Source of the DNA: Prevotellaceae bacterium UBA1746
GTDB lineage: Bacteria > Bacteroidota > Bacteroidia > Bacteroidales > Bacteroidaceae
Reading direction: 5' to 3'
DNA: 64,000 nucleotides
Assembly (NCBI GenBank): GCA_002314875.1
Contig: DCHS01000030.1
Coordinates: 5,977-69,976, forward strand
Under the pieces are notes generated by a model. It had not been told where the DNA came from. It did not search any database and saw only the letters and a program-made list of their open reading frames with translations. A program made the translations under genes and the position numbers. This document shows, one piece after another, positions 1 to 8,040 of the stretch. Positions within the stretch are counted from its first letter, which is position 1; each line of letters begins with the position of its first letter.

Positions 1-1736
1 AGGACGGCAACATATCCTTCATAGAACTGAGTTTTGAAGAGAAGGTCAGCAACGATATGTCCAATTTCCGTATCGGCGATCCCGTTATTCTCTTCCCTTA
101 TGCAGATGGTACAGAGCCAGACCTTCGCAAGGCTGTTGTTTTCCGTGCCTCAATAGCCAACTGCACTAGCGATATGATTACGCTTAAACTGCGTAATGTG
201 CAGACCGACGCCCGTGCCTTCCGCTTGGGATTAGGTAAAAAGTGGGCAATCGAACATGACTTCATTGACTCTTCGGACGCCTCTCTTTTCCGTGGTATGC
301 ATGCATTTCTCAGTGCGCCTCAGAGCCGTCGTGACTTGTTGCTTTTCCAACGAGAACCACAGATTGATGAAAGTGTTTCTCTGGTTAATGATTACGGGGA
401 TTTCAACGAACTCTCTCTGCATGTTAAGCAGGCCCAGGACTTTTTCCTCATTATCGGACCTCCGGGAACAGGCAAGACCTCCTTTGGTCTTGTGAACACT
501 CTGATGGAGGAATTGTCAAATCCTCAAAGTCAGGTGCTCTTGCTGTCTTATACGAATCGCGCCGTTGATGAGATTTGCAGTAAACTGGAAGAAAAGAACC
601 TTAACTACATCCGCATTGGTAATGAATTAGCCTGTGACGTACTCTATCGCTCACATCTTTTGAGTAACCAGGTTCAGCATTGTTTAACATTAGCCGATCT
701 TAAGGCAAAAATACAGCGTACACACATCTTTGTGAGCACTACAGCCTCTCTCAATGCCAATATCGCGCTGTTTAGTCTTAAACAATTTGATCTAGCCATT
801 ATCGACGAGGCTTCACAGATTCTCGAGCCACACCTTATCAGCTTGTTGAGTGCAAAGCAGGACGACCAAACCCCTTCCATCAAGAAGTTTGTAATGATTG
901 GCGACCAGAAGCAGTTGCCAGCCGTCGTTCAGCAAACAAAACAAGAATCGCGGGTAAGCCAGAAGGAACTCAACGATATCCTACTCACTGACTGCCGACT
1001 CTCGCTCTTCGAACGCCTGTTGAAAAAGTACGGTAACAACCCCACTGTAACCTTCATGCTCCACCGCCAAGGACGCATGCACGAAGACATCGCGCAATTC
1101 CCAAATGTCTACTTCTACGAGAACAAACTTCGTATCGTCGGTGCTCCCTATTGTCCACATCAAGACAAGGAACTACCTTCAGCAGGCGAGGGTAGTGATG
1201 CACTTTCAGACATTATCACTTCTCAGCGTATTGCCTTTATTGCTGTTGGCGCACCTAAGAATTCTCCTTCGGACAAAGTGAATCAGAATGAAGCAGATCT
1301 TATTGCCTCTCTCGTGGTTAAGATTTACCAACACGAGGGCAAAGACGCGTTCGATGTCAACGAAACCATCGGAATTATAGTGCCTTACCGTAATCAGATT
1401 GCGACGATTAGGAATACCTTGGAAAAGTATGGAATACCCGAGATCGTCAATATCGCCATTGATACCGTTGAGAGGTTCCAGGGAAGTCAGAGAAAATTCA
1501 TTATCTACGGCTTTACAGTTCAGAAATATTACCAGCTGAATTTTCTGACGAACAATACCTACACAGACAGTCATGGGTACATCATCGACCGTAAATTGAA
1601 TGTTGCCATGACGCGTGCAGAAGAGCATCTCATCCTGGTAGGAAACCCGGAATTGCTTTCCAGAAACAAGGTTTTTAACAGCCTTATTGAGTATTCACGC
1701 AGTCGCCAATGCTATTACGATTTTACCAAAGAGTAA
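1..1736 (+). CDS. Dna2/Nam7-type superfamily 1 helicase, 3' part (start outside window)
   Basis: ATP-dependent nucleic-acid helicase of the UPF1/Dna2-like branch of superfamily 1. The frame is open from base 3, so the N-terminus lies upstream and this is a partial gene. Counting from the first in-frame Met (base 57), Walker A GPPGTGKT is at about residues 134-141, Walker B DEAS at 250-253 and GDQKQLP at 282-288. A VPYRNQ block, TVERFQGSQ (motif V) and NVAMTRAEE (motif VI) follow near the C-terminus. The complete two-lobe motor is therefore present. Relatives carry an N-terminal nuclease or accessory domain of several hundred residues, which cannot be judged here. DNA rather than RNA as substrate is inference. 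Confidence 0.85.
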   Translation, partial: DGNISFIELSFEEKVSNDMSNFRIGDPVILFPYADGTEPDLRKAVVFRASIANCTSDMITLKLRNVQTDARAFRLGLGKKWAIEHDFIDSSDASLFRGMHAFLSAPQSRRDLLLFQREPQIDESVSLVNDYGDFNELSLHVKQAQDFFLIIGPPGTGKTSFGLVNTLMEELSNPQSQVLLLSYTNRAVDEICSKLEEKNLNYIRIGNELACDVLYRSHLLSNQVQHCLTLADLKAKIQRTHIFVSTTASLNANIALFSLKQFDLAIIDEASQILEPHLISLLSAKQDDQTPSIKKFVMIGDQKQLPAVVQQTKQESRVSQKELNDILLTDCRLSLFERLLKKYGNNPTVTFMLHRQGRMHEDIAQFPNVYFYENKLRIVGAPYCPHQDKELPSAGEGSDALSDIITSQRIAFIAVGAPKNSPSDKVNQNEADLIASLVVKIYQHEGKDAFDVNETIGIIVPYRNQIATIRNTLEKYGIPEIVNIAIDTVERFQGSQRKFIIYGFTVQKYYQLNFLTNNTYTDSHGYIIDRKLNVAMTRAEEHLILVGNPELLSRNKVFNSLIEYSRSRQCYYDFTKE

Positions 1737-1765
1737 GCGTATTATGACACATTTTCTGATGAATC

Positions 1766-1797
1766 CTTGTATTTGTGGGAATTAGTGCGTACCTTTG
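1766..1797 (+). promoter_or_regulatory. Bacteroidetes-type promoter for the 544-residue secreted protein
   Basis: CTTG at 1766-1769 and TACCTTTG at 1790-1797, separated by 20 bases, fit the TTG-N19-21-TAnnTTTG promoter of this phylum. The predicted start of transcription lies about 45 bases before the chosen start codon. It begins 30 bases after the helicase stop codon, so the secreted protein is its own transcription unit. Confidence 0.6.
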
Positions 1798-1846
1798 CCA
1801 TACAAAAATGAAATATATCAACGAAATAGCAACTAAACTAAATCTT

Positions 1847-3481
1847 ATGAAGAAAATTTTACTCTTCCTCTCTGCACTGTTCTTAGCAGGTAGTGCAAAC
1901 GCACAAGTACAGCAGATCAACCAGAAGGCATCAGCACGTACCCTCAAAACTGTTCAATGTGTTGAAAAGCAATCCCAAAGCACTTCCCGTAAGGCTCCTG
2001 CCCGCGCTCAGGGAGTTGTCGTTCCCGGTGAAGGAACCTCAAAACCATATTCTTTAGGCTGTTATGCTCAGGGCTGGTTTGGCCTTACCTGGAGCAGTGG
2101 TCTCAGCACGTCCATCATCTGGAGTAACGATGGTAAGGATGTATGGTTCGGCAACCTTTTCCCTGCTTCTATGGCAGACGGTGAATGCTATATTCACGGT
2201 AGTGTTGAAGGCAATACCATCACCGTAGAAAAGCAGTATGCCTATGAAGGCTTCTACGAGAACTATGGTTATACCGGTATCAATGTAACTTGTTGTGCTG
2301 TTGAAGCTGATGAAGATGGCAATGTAACCAATGTGCTTGATTCTTTCACCATGAACATTGAAGAAAACGGTAACATTTCCATGACGAATCCCGACCTTTT
2401 TGTCTCTCTCTCAGTTCTTGACGAAAATGGTAATATTACTACTGACGATGCTGGTAACCAACAGGTATGGGACTATTGCATGGGCTATGTATTCATTGCA
2501 CTGAATGAGTCCGACTTGCAGTTGGTAGAACTACCTGAAGGTGCAGAACCCAAAGAGTATCTTGTTTCTATGACAGACTCGTATGATGCAACGAGTGTTT
2601 CTATTGGAAACATTGCCTTTGTTGGAAATGAAGCTTATATTCAGGGCCTTTCTACTATGATGCCTGAGTCATGGGTAAAGGGTGAAGTCAGCGAAGACGG
2701 CAAAACCATCAGCATTCCTTCTGGACAGTATGTCGGCCTTGCTTACGATCTTTACATGATTTCTTTCTCCGGTATCGGCGGTGGTGAAGAAGATGAGGAA
2801 GGTAACTACACCTATTCCTTTGTAGACACTACTCACTTTGATCTTGGCGAGGACGGTGTTTGGTCTCTTCGCATGGGCGAATACTTTGGTGATGTGGCTA
2901 TCGACGGTGACGGTATCTACAGTCTTTCAATGGCAGCAACACTTGCTCCTTATGCCGGTGATGTAGCAGAAACTCCCGAAGATCCTACAGTAGCGATTTA
3001 TGACTATTCGGCCTATTCCAGTGGCATCTATCTCGACTTCAATTTCACTTTAGTAGGTGTTAATGGTAACTACATCAATCCCAAGAACCTTTACTATCGT
3101 CTCTATATGGATGGTGAGCCTATGGATATTGCTGACTACTATCCTGAAGTTTACAATGAAGTAGGAAGTGACCTCTTCAATGTGCTTTACAACAGCACAG
3201 ACGGCAATTTCTATGGTTCTGCGGCAATGTGTGAAATTACGCTTAATGATGATATGTGGAATACCATCGGTGTTCAGCTTATTAACATTGTTGACGGTAA
3301 GGAATACCGCTCAAATATTGTAACGACAGACATTGACGGTAATGTTGATACCATCGACGGTATCAAGAATATCAACTCAGATAGTGTCAAGACTTGCTGG
3401 TACGATCTCTCAGGCCGCAAGGTTGCCAAGAACACCAAGGGCATCGTCATTGCCAATGGCAGTAAGATGAAGATTAAGTAA
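1847..3481 (+). CDS. Large secreted protein with signal peptide and C-terminal tail motif
   Basis: Function not recognised. I place the start at the internal Met (MKKILLFLSALFLAG), because it begins a clean signal peptide ending near ANAQ and follows the promoter with a normal leader; the longer frame adds 24 residues that look like leader sequence. The body of the 544-residue protein is acidic and rich in Gly, Asn, Asp and Tyr, with repeated ENGN/DGN turns, suggesting beta-rich structure. The last 30 residues carry YDLSGRKV followed by KGIVI and a basic end. This resembles the C-terminal tail of many secreted Prevotella proteins and, more loosely, type IX sorting domains. Transcribed alone, ended by a strong hairpin. 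Confidence 0.8.
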   Translation: MKKILLFLSALFLAGSANAQVQQINQKASARTLKTVQCVEKQSQSTSRKAPARAQGVVVPGEGTSKPYSLGCYAQGWFGLTWSSGLSTSIIWSNDGKDVWFGNLFPASMADGECYIHGSVEGNTITVEKQYAYEGFYENYGYTGINVTCCAVEADEDGNVTNVLDSFTMNIEENGNISMTNPDLFVSLSVLDENGNITTDDAGNQQVWDYCMGYVFIALNESDLQLVELPEGAEPKEYLVSMTDSYDATSVSIGNIAFVGNEAYIQGLSTMMPESWVKGEVSEDGKTISIPSGQYVGLAYDLYMISFSGIGGGEEDEEGNYTYSFVDTTHFDLGEDGVWSLRMGEYFGDVAIDGDGIYSLSMAATLAPYAGDVAETPEDPTVAIYDYSAYSSGIYLDFNFTLVGVNGNYINPKNLYYRLYMDGEPMDIADYYPEVYNEVGSDLFNVLYNSTDGNFYGSAAMCEITLNDDMWNTIGVQLINIVDGKEYRSNIVTTDIDGNVDTIDGIKNINSDSVKTCWYDLSGRKVAKNTKGIVIANGSKMKIK

Positions 3482-3497
3482 CAATTTATCATAAAAT

Positions 3498-3534
3498 AAG
3501 GTCCGAAGTTCTGATTGAATTTCGGACCTTTTAT
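3498..3534 (+). terminator. Intrinsic terminator between convergent genes
   Basis: Perfect 10-base-pair stem AAGGTCCGAA / TTCGGACCTT with a 13-base loop, followed by TTATTA. It sits between the secreted-protein gene and the convergent xpt gene, and A-rich sequence on the other side lets it act in both directions. Confidence 0.8.
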
Positions 3535-3552
3535 TATGTTCAAGAATTATGC

Positions 3553-4173
3553 TTAACCAATAGAAAGTTTAGGGTTTGAAAGAGGTAACACTGGTTGTTC
3601 TCTGAATTTAATTGTTTGCGTTTCCCAATCCATGGATTCAACAATGGCAATGGACTCAACATGATAACCTTCATCACGGAGAATTCTACCACCTTGCTGC
3701 TGCCCCTTTTCGATTGCTATGCCAATACCTGAAACTTTTGCTTCTGCCTGGTGTACAAGGTCTATCAAAGCATGTGCAGCCTGGCCATCAGCCAAGAAGT
3801 CATCAACAATCAGTACTCGATCAGTAGCGTTCAAATAAGGTTTTGAAATAAACACATTATTCATTTTCTTATGTGTAAACGAATAAGCCTGTGACATATA
3901 CTTATCATCGGTACTGTTTGCTGTCACACTTTTCTTTGCAAAAACAACAGGAACATCATAAAGGTCTCCCAACAAAGTTGCAATAGCAATACCGCTGGCT
4001 TCTATCGTCAGGATTTTATTTACTTCCACACCACGAAAACGACGTTTGAATTCATAAGCCATCTGGCGCATGATATCAATGTCTATCTGATGATTCAGAA
4101 AACAATCTACTTTTAAGATATTGCCTTCTTTTATGCTTCCTTCAAGCAATATCTTTTCTTCCAGGAAATTCAT
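3553..4173 (-). CDS. xpt: Xanthine phosphoribosyltransferase
   Basis: Purine salvage enzyme that transfers phosphoribose from PRPP to xanthine, giving XMP. The PRPP-binding loop VLIVDDFLADGQA is in the centre of the protein, preceded by the VNKILTIEASG strand typical of Xpt/ApeP-like enzymes. The 206-residue length fits the family. I start at MNFLEEKI; a 19-residue in-frame extension exists, but its ATG lies inside the loop of a terminator-like hairpin and its sequence does not resemble Xpt. No purine riboswitch is visible upstream. Expression may depend on read-through from the membrane-protein genes before it. Confidence 0.88.
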   Translation of the reverse strand: MNFLEEKILLEGSIKEGNILKVDCFLNHQIDIDIMRQMAYEFKRRFRGVEVNKILTIEASGIAIATLLGDLYDVPVVFAKKSVTANSTDDKYMSQAYSFTHKKMNNVFISKPYLNATDRVLIVDDFLADGQAAHALIDLVHQAEAKVSGIGIAIEKGQQQGGRILRDEGYHVESIAIVESMDWETQTIKFREQPVLPLSNPKLSIG

Positions 4174-4189
4174 ATTGTATATTAGATTT

Positions 4190-4241
4190 ATTTGAAAACA
4201 AAATGACCTTAGTAGGCAAAGTAATTGCATTCTAAGGTCAT
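4190..4241 (-). terminator. Terminator or attenuator hairpin before xpt
   Basis: Perfect 10-base-pair inverted repeat (arms 4203-4212 and 4232-4241, ATGACCTTAG and its complement) with a 19-base loop. On the minus strand it is followed by TTTTGTTTTC. It lies 6 bases past the stop codon of the holin-like gene and about 30 bases before the xpt start, with no TAnnTTTG box between, so partial read-through would set xpt expression. Confidence 0.65.
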
Positions 4242-4247
4242 AGAATA

Positions 4248-4823
4248 TTATCTTTTTCTCTTTTTCTTTGTGTTTCCACCAAACTTGCGATAAAGCTTAT
4301 AGCCAAAGATAGCGATATCAGCTATAGACCATGCACGGCTTGCAGCATTAACGGCTTGCTCGAAACGGTTATTGGCCTGAGTTGGAGGGGCGAGAAGGGA
4401 AGAGTAGTCATCGGCTATAGCCTGCTCGAGTTCAGCCATCTGCTGTTTCGTAGGTGCAGGATCTGCGGCTTTCTCTGCAAGGAAGACATCAGCGAGCAAC
4501 GCATTAATGGGAATTGAAATCCACTTCTTGCGGTTTACCCATATTACAATGAGTAATGTAAGATGAACCAAGCCTACAATAAGAGATGCTATGGCATAAC
4601 CGCCGACATAAGGTGCAATACCGAAGACAACAGCAGCACTCAGAAATATTATTATCAGAATAATGAAAAGCATAACAACGGCTCCTAAGATAATTCCCGT
4701 CAACACGGAAGTCATCTTATCAACGGAACCACGCTCGAAATTCTCGAGACGCATCTCACCATACTTCTTTGCATTTGCGAGCATGCCCGCAATGAGATTC
4801 ACATTTTTATCTGATGAAAACAT
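4248..4823 (-). CDS. Holin-superfamily-like small membrane protein
   Basis: 191-residue inner-membrane protein with two strong hydrophobic segments at about residues 40-70 and 75-98, a soluble C-terminal half and a very basic end (KKKRKR). The layout (short N-terminal helix with FERGS, two membrane helices, charged tail) resembles the proteins called phage holin family (Actinobacterial holin superfamily III type), which are usually chromosomal and not phage genes. It lies downstream of a YtxH-domain gene, an arrangement common in Bacteroidetes and suggesting a shared envelope-stress role. There is no phage gene nearby. Precise function unknown. Confidence 0.7.
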   Translation of the reverse strand: MFSSDKNVNLIAGMLANAKKYGEMRLENFERGSVDKMTSVLTGIILGAVVMLFIILIIIFLSAAVVFGIAPYVGGYAIASLIVGLVHLTLLIVIWVNRKKWISIPINALLADVFLAEKAADPAPTKQQMAELEQAIADDYSSLLAPPTQANNRFEQAVNAASRAWSIADIAIFGYKLYRKFGGNTKKKRKR

Positions 4824-4839
4824 AAGGTAATTTACAATT

Positions 4840-4899
4840 TTACCATTTACAATTTACCACATCTTTGGAGTTCCGAAGCATGGCAATTGTAAATGGTAA
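4840..4899. repeat. Inverted repeat of the TAAATGGTAA word between the YtxH and holin-like genes
   Basis: 15-base arms (4840-4854 and 4885-4899, TTACCATTTACAATT and its complement) around a 30-base spacer, within a 96-base gap made largely of GGTAAATT/GTAAATGG words. In the transcript it could fold between the two open reading frames; part of the same word family directly precedes the holin-like start codon. Confidence 0.6.
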
Positions 4900-4919
4900 T
4901 TTTTAAATGGTAAATGCCA

Positions 4920-5126
4920 TTATTCTGCAATAGGAGAAAGTTCCTCTGCAATGTCATCAACGAGGTTTTCAAGTTCCTTGCCAGAAAGCTTGATACCACG
5001 CTTACGGATAATGTCAGCAATGCGAGCACGAGTGTCATCACCCTTTTCTGGAGCGAAAAGAAGACCAGCAGCAGCGCCTACTGCAGCACCAGTAAGGAAA
5101 GCGAAAAGAATATTTACACCTTTCAT
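4920..5126 (-). CDS. YtxH domain-containing protein
   Basis: 68-residue membrane-anchored protein. A Gly/Ala-rich transmembrane segment (LTGAAVGAAAGLLFAP) is followed by the short charged PEKGDDTRARI stretch that defines YtxH-family proteins, then a helical acidic tail. Family members are small general-stress or envelope proteins without a known activity. First gene of a minus-strand unit with the holin-like gene 96 bases downstream. Confidence 0.85.
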   Translation of the reverse strand: MKGVNILFAFLTGAAVGAAAGLLFAPEKGDDTRARIADIIRKRGIKLSGKELENLVDDIAEELSPIAE

Positions 5127-5177
5127 TGTTTCAGTGAATTTATAGATTAATAATTAGTGATTCTTGTTTTGATGTTG

Positions 5178-5210
5178 CAAAATTAGACATTTTCAATGAG
5201 AAAAACCAAG
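5178..5210 (-). promoter_or_regulatory. Promoter of the YtxH/holin-like unit
   Basis: Read on the minus strand, CTTG (5207-5210) and TAATTTTG (5178-5185) are 21 bases apart, matching the phylum promoter. The predicted transcript starts roughly 45 bases before the YtxH start codon. Confidence 0.55.
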
Positions 5211-5281
5211 AAATACGCACTTTTTTTTCGTCTTTAAGAATTTTTTTCATTAATATCCTATGATAAATGCGATTTTCATCG

Positions 5282-5289
5282 TAAATTTG
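5282..5289 (+). promoter_or_regulatory. TAnnTTTG box upstream of the SPOR lipoprotein
   Basis: TAAATTTG with no convincing upstream TTG partner. If used, it gives a leader of about 90 bases before the lipoprotein start. Confidence 0.35.
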
Positions 5290-5387
5290 CAATCGAATAG
5301 GGCTGAAAAGGTTGAGGAATGTCTTTTCTTCTCACTTTTATACCCTTTGAAATTAGAAATAATCACTAAAAACTCGATACACGCTTT

Positions 5388-5885
5388 ATGAAAAATCATG
5401 TAATCGCTTGCATGGGTCTTTGCACTCTTGCTCTCTTTACTGCCTGCAAATCACAGGAAAGTGCCTACAAGGCTGCTTATGAAGCTGCTAAGGCTAACGA
5501 AAGTTCTGAAGTAGTTACCATCGCTCCTCAGGAAGAAAAGACTGCTCCCGTTCCTACTACTACCGTTAACAACTATGACGCAACTGTTGACAACACTCCC
5601 GTTCGCACCATCCAGGGTGGTCTCACTGTTATCAAGGGTGATCCTCTCAACCAGTTCAGTGTTATCGTTGGTAGCTTTATGAACCAGACCAATGCTGAAG
5701 GTCTCTACAGCACTCTTACTAATAACGGCTACAATGCTCGCGTCGTACGTACCAACGAAACCATCAACGGTCACACTGGTTGGTATCGCGTTGCTGCTTG
5801 CTCTTATGACAGCAAGGCAGAAGCTGTTAATGTAAAGACTCGCCTCAAGGGTTCTTATCCCGATGCATGGTTGCTGAACAAGTAA
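5388..5885 (+). CDS. SPOR domain lipoprotein
   Basis: 165-residue outer-membrane lipoprotein. The signal MKNHVIACMGLCTLALFTAC ends in an LFTAC lipobox. A low-complexity linker rich in Ala, Thr and Pro follows, then a C-terminal SPOR domain from about residue 85 (FSVIVGSFMNQTNAEGL through GWYRVAAC to the end). SPOR domains bind denuded glycan strands of peptidoglycan, usually at the division site. Stand-alone gene followed by a strong terminator. Confidence 0.85.
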   Translation: MKNHVIACMGLCTLALFTACKSQESAYKAAYEAAKANESSEVVTIAPQEEKTAPVPTTTVNNYDATVDNTPVRTIQGGLTVIKGDPLNQFSVIVGSFMNQTNAEGLYSTLTNNGYNARVVRTNETINGHTGWYRVAACSYDSKAEAVNVKTRLKGSYPDAWLLNK

Positions 5886-5903
5886 TCTCTTACTCTTAAA
5901 GAT

Positions 5904-5940
5904 ATAAATCCCCGACCTTCACAAGGCCGGGGATTTATTT
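5904..5940 (+). terminator. Intrinsic terminator
   Basis: AAATCCCC pairs with GGGGATTT, and inside it CCTT pairs with AAGG; TTATTTTAT follows. It ends the SPOR gene and, read the other way, lies just beyond the stop codon of the convergent LytTR regulator gene. Confidence 0.75.
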
Positions 5941-5997
5941 TATCCATGTAGCAAAGGATTCACCCTTTATGCTGGGGTGTGCCTTTGTAGTAATCAT

Positions 5998-6804
5998 TTA
6001 GCTTCTACCCTGAAGCGTTCTGGTAGAGAAGTAATTCTGAACAATGTCCTTATAAGAATCAGAGATGGGAATGTGCTTTTCGCCGAAAACAATCTGACCG
6101 CGTTCCAAGACATTCACCTGATCCATATTGACGATGAAAGAACGGTGGGTACGCAAGAACTTGCCAGCAGGTACAACAGCCTCAATGGCACGCATGGACG
6201 TAAGAGACAAAATTGCCTTTCTTTCGCCTTCAAGATAAATCTTCACATAATCCTTCAAACCCTCTATGTAGAGAATCTGGTCAAAACGAATACGAACGAG
6301 CTTATAATCGCTTTTTACAAAGATACTGTCACCTGTAATAGTCTGGGGAACATTGGCTTCACCAGCAGACTCGTTGCTTTCGCCTATAACGGATTCATGC
6401 GGCAATCCCATAGCAGTTGGTGACTTTTCAATAGTATCAAGCATCTCAAACCATTTGAGGGCTTTATTAACTGCCTTGATGAAACTGGGATAATCAATGG
6501 GCTTAAGAAGGTAGTGCAAGGCATTCACCTCCCAGCCTTCAAGAGCATATTGATCAAATGCTGTTGTGAAGACAATACGACTTCTGCTGTGAGACATAAT
6601 CTGTGCAAACTGCAATCCATTCAAATCGGGCATTTGGATATCACAGAAAATGAGATCCACCGATGAAGTCGTTATATAATCTAATGCAGCAACGGCACTG
6701 TTGTAGGATCCAACCAATTTCAAGGAAGGAGTCTTTTCTACATAACTTTCCAATAACTTGACTGCCAACGGCTCGTCATCAATAATAAGACAAGTGAGCA
6801 CCAT
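5998..6804 (-). CDS. LytTR-family response regulator
   Basis: 268-residue two-component regulator. The N-terminal receiver domain has the acidic pair DD at 9-10, phospho-acceptor D55 in IFCDIQMPD and the conserved Lys in LLKPID. A linker of about 35 residues leads to a C-terminal LytTR DNA-binding domain (from DSIFVKSDYKLVRI, with FLRTHRSFIVNM near the end). Such regulators bind short direct repeats upstream of target genes. It follows the sensor kinase gene by 5 bases and is the last gene of the efflux unit, so it probably regulates that unit; this is inference from position. Confidence 0.92.
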   Translation of the reverse strand: MVLTCLIIDDEPLAVKLLESYVEKTPSLKLVGSYNSAVAALDYITTSSVDLIFCDIQMPDLNGLQFAQIMSHSRSRIVFTTAFDQYALEGWEVNALHYLLKPIDYPSFIKAVNKALKWFEMLDTIEKSPTAMGLPHESVIGESNESAGEANVPQTITGDSIFVKSDYKLVRIRFDQILYIEGLKDYVKIYLEGERKAILSLTSMRAIEAVVPAGKFLRTHRSFIVNMDQVNVLERGQIVFGEKHIPISDSYKDIVQNYFSTRTLQGRS

Positions 6805-6809
6805 AATTC

Positions 6810-8018
6810 TTATAGAGTTATTATAATATTAGAGGTGTATACGTTTCCGTCTTCAGAAACACCTCGTTTCCATTCATATTTTCCCTTATAGTTGAGTTCC
6901 AGCATCTGAGCAACTTGCTGCAAACCAAGACCTCCGCCAGATTTATCAACATTGGGATTCTTTGGGTAATTAGAATTTTCGCAGCAGAGAGAAATCTGGT
7001 TGTCATCAGCATTAAGTACAATCCTGACAAAAGATTTATCCGTTGGACTTACACCATGCTTAAATGCATTTTCAACAAGCGAAATCAATATATTAGGAGC
7101 TATGAGAAGGTGTTTGGATTCGTCATAGCTGAAATCCGTGGTAACCTCAGTATTATCACTTAAACGAATGCGCATTAAAGAAATATAGTTTTGCAAAAAC
7201 TCAATCTCTTTAGAGAGCAGAACTTGTTTTGAATTACTTTCGTATAACTGATATCGCAGGATTCTTGAAAGTTCTACAAGACTATTTTGGGCCTGTTTAG
7301 TATCAAAGGAAATCAACGAATAGATATTGTTAAGACAATTGAGAAGGAAATGAGGTGAAACCTGATGCTGGAGAACCTTGAGTTCTGCATCAGCACGTGC
7401 TGCCTCAGACTTCTGATGTGCTGCCTCAATTTCAGCACGAGCCGCCTCTGACTTCTGAAAAGCCAATTCAGACTGATGCCAACGAAGAGAAAGGCGAATA
7501 CAAACTGCTGCGATGGCAAAACCAAGCATCGTAACACTGTTCCGTACAAAGCCATAAAGCGGCAAAATTCCCTTGGGAGGATGATGTCCATGCGGATGAC
7601 CCATTCGATGCATACGTTTAGCTATATGGTTATTTACCTCACCACGACCATGGCCTCCACCTTCCATTCCTGGTAGTAAATCCATCGCATCACCTGCAGA
7701 ATTAGGGTCTATTGGAGGCATAATGAAATGAATAAACATTTCGAATCCAAAAGCCATCACCAATGCCATTAACAAATTGCAGACAATGAACATCTTAATC
7801 TTGCGTTTGTCAACCAATAACAGTTTAGGGACTAACACAAAATAGTTCAGATAGAAGACAAAGAACGTACCCAGCGGAATGACAATATAGCGAAAAAAAT
7901 TCGCCCAATCCGGCACTTCATTAGAATGCCTGAAGAGTAATGGTGACAAGAAGAAATAGCACCATGCTATCACATGCACCAGCACTTCCAAATATTGCTG
8001 AGATGTTATTTTTTTCAT
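6810..8018 (-). CDS. LytS-type sensor histidine kinase with histidine-rich segment
   Basis: 402-residue inner-membrane kinase. Hydrophobic segments lie at about residues 10-30, 42-68, 76-100 and 155-178. Between the last two is a segment (about 103-150) rich in His, Gly and Met, with HGRGE, MHRMGHPHGHH and similar runs. A helical stretch follows in which QKSEAARA occurs twice (coiled coil). Then come the His_kinase motif HQVSPHFLLNCLN (H223 the likely phospho-acceptor) and an ATPase domain with the N box LVENAFKHG. The His-rich segment could bind metal ions; that is inference. Partner of the adjacent LytTR regulator. Confidence 0.9.
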   Translation of the reverse strand: MKKITSQQYLEVLVHVIAWCYFFLSPLLFRHSNEVPDWANFFRYIVIPLGTFFVFYLNYFVLVPKLLLVDKRKIKMFIVCNLLMALVMAFGFEMFIHFIMPPIDPNSAGDAMDLLPGMEGGGHGRGEVNNHIAKRMHRMGHPHGHHPPKGILPLYGFVRNSVTMLGFAIAAVCIRLSLRWHQSELAFQKSEAARAEIEAAHQKSEAARADAELKVLQHQVSPHFLLNCLNNIYSLISFDTKQAQNSLVELSRILRYQLYESNSKQVLLSKEIEFLQNYISLMRIRLSDNTEVTTDFSYDESKHLLIAPNILISLVENAFKHGVSPTDKSFVRIVLNADDNQISLCCENSNYPKNPNVDKSGGGLGLQQVAQMLELNYKGKYEWKRGVSEDGNVYTSNIIITL

Positions 8019-8040
8019 GGATTATAGTAGGTCAAAATAA

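Noticed and set aside
4174..4250. Purine riboswitch before xpt
   Set aside because: The region is a simple terminator-like hairpin with no three-way junction or conserved purine-aptamer bases.
4248..5126. Prophage remnant suggested by a holin-like protein
   Set aside because: No lysis, tail, capsid or integrase gene nearby, and the holin-like/YtxH pair is a usual chromosomal arrangement in this phylum.
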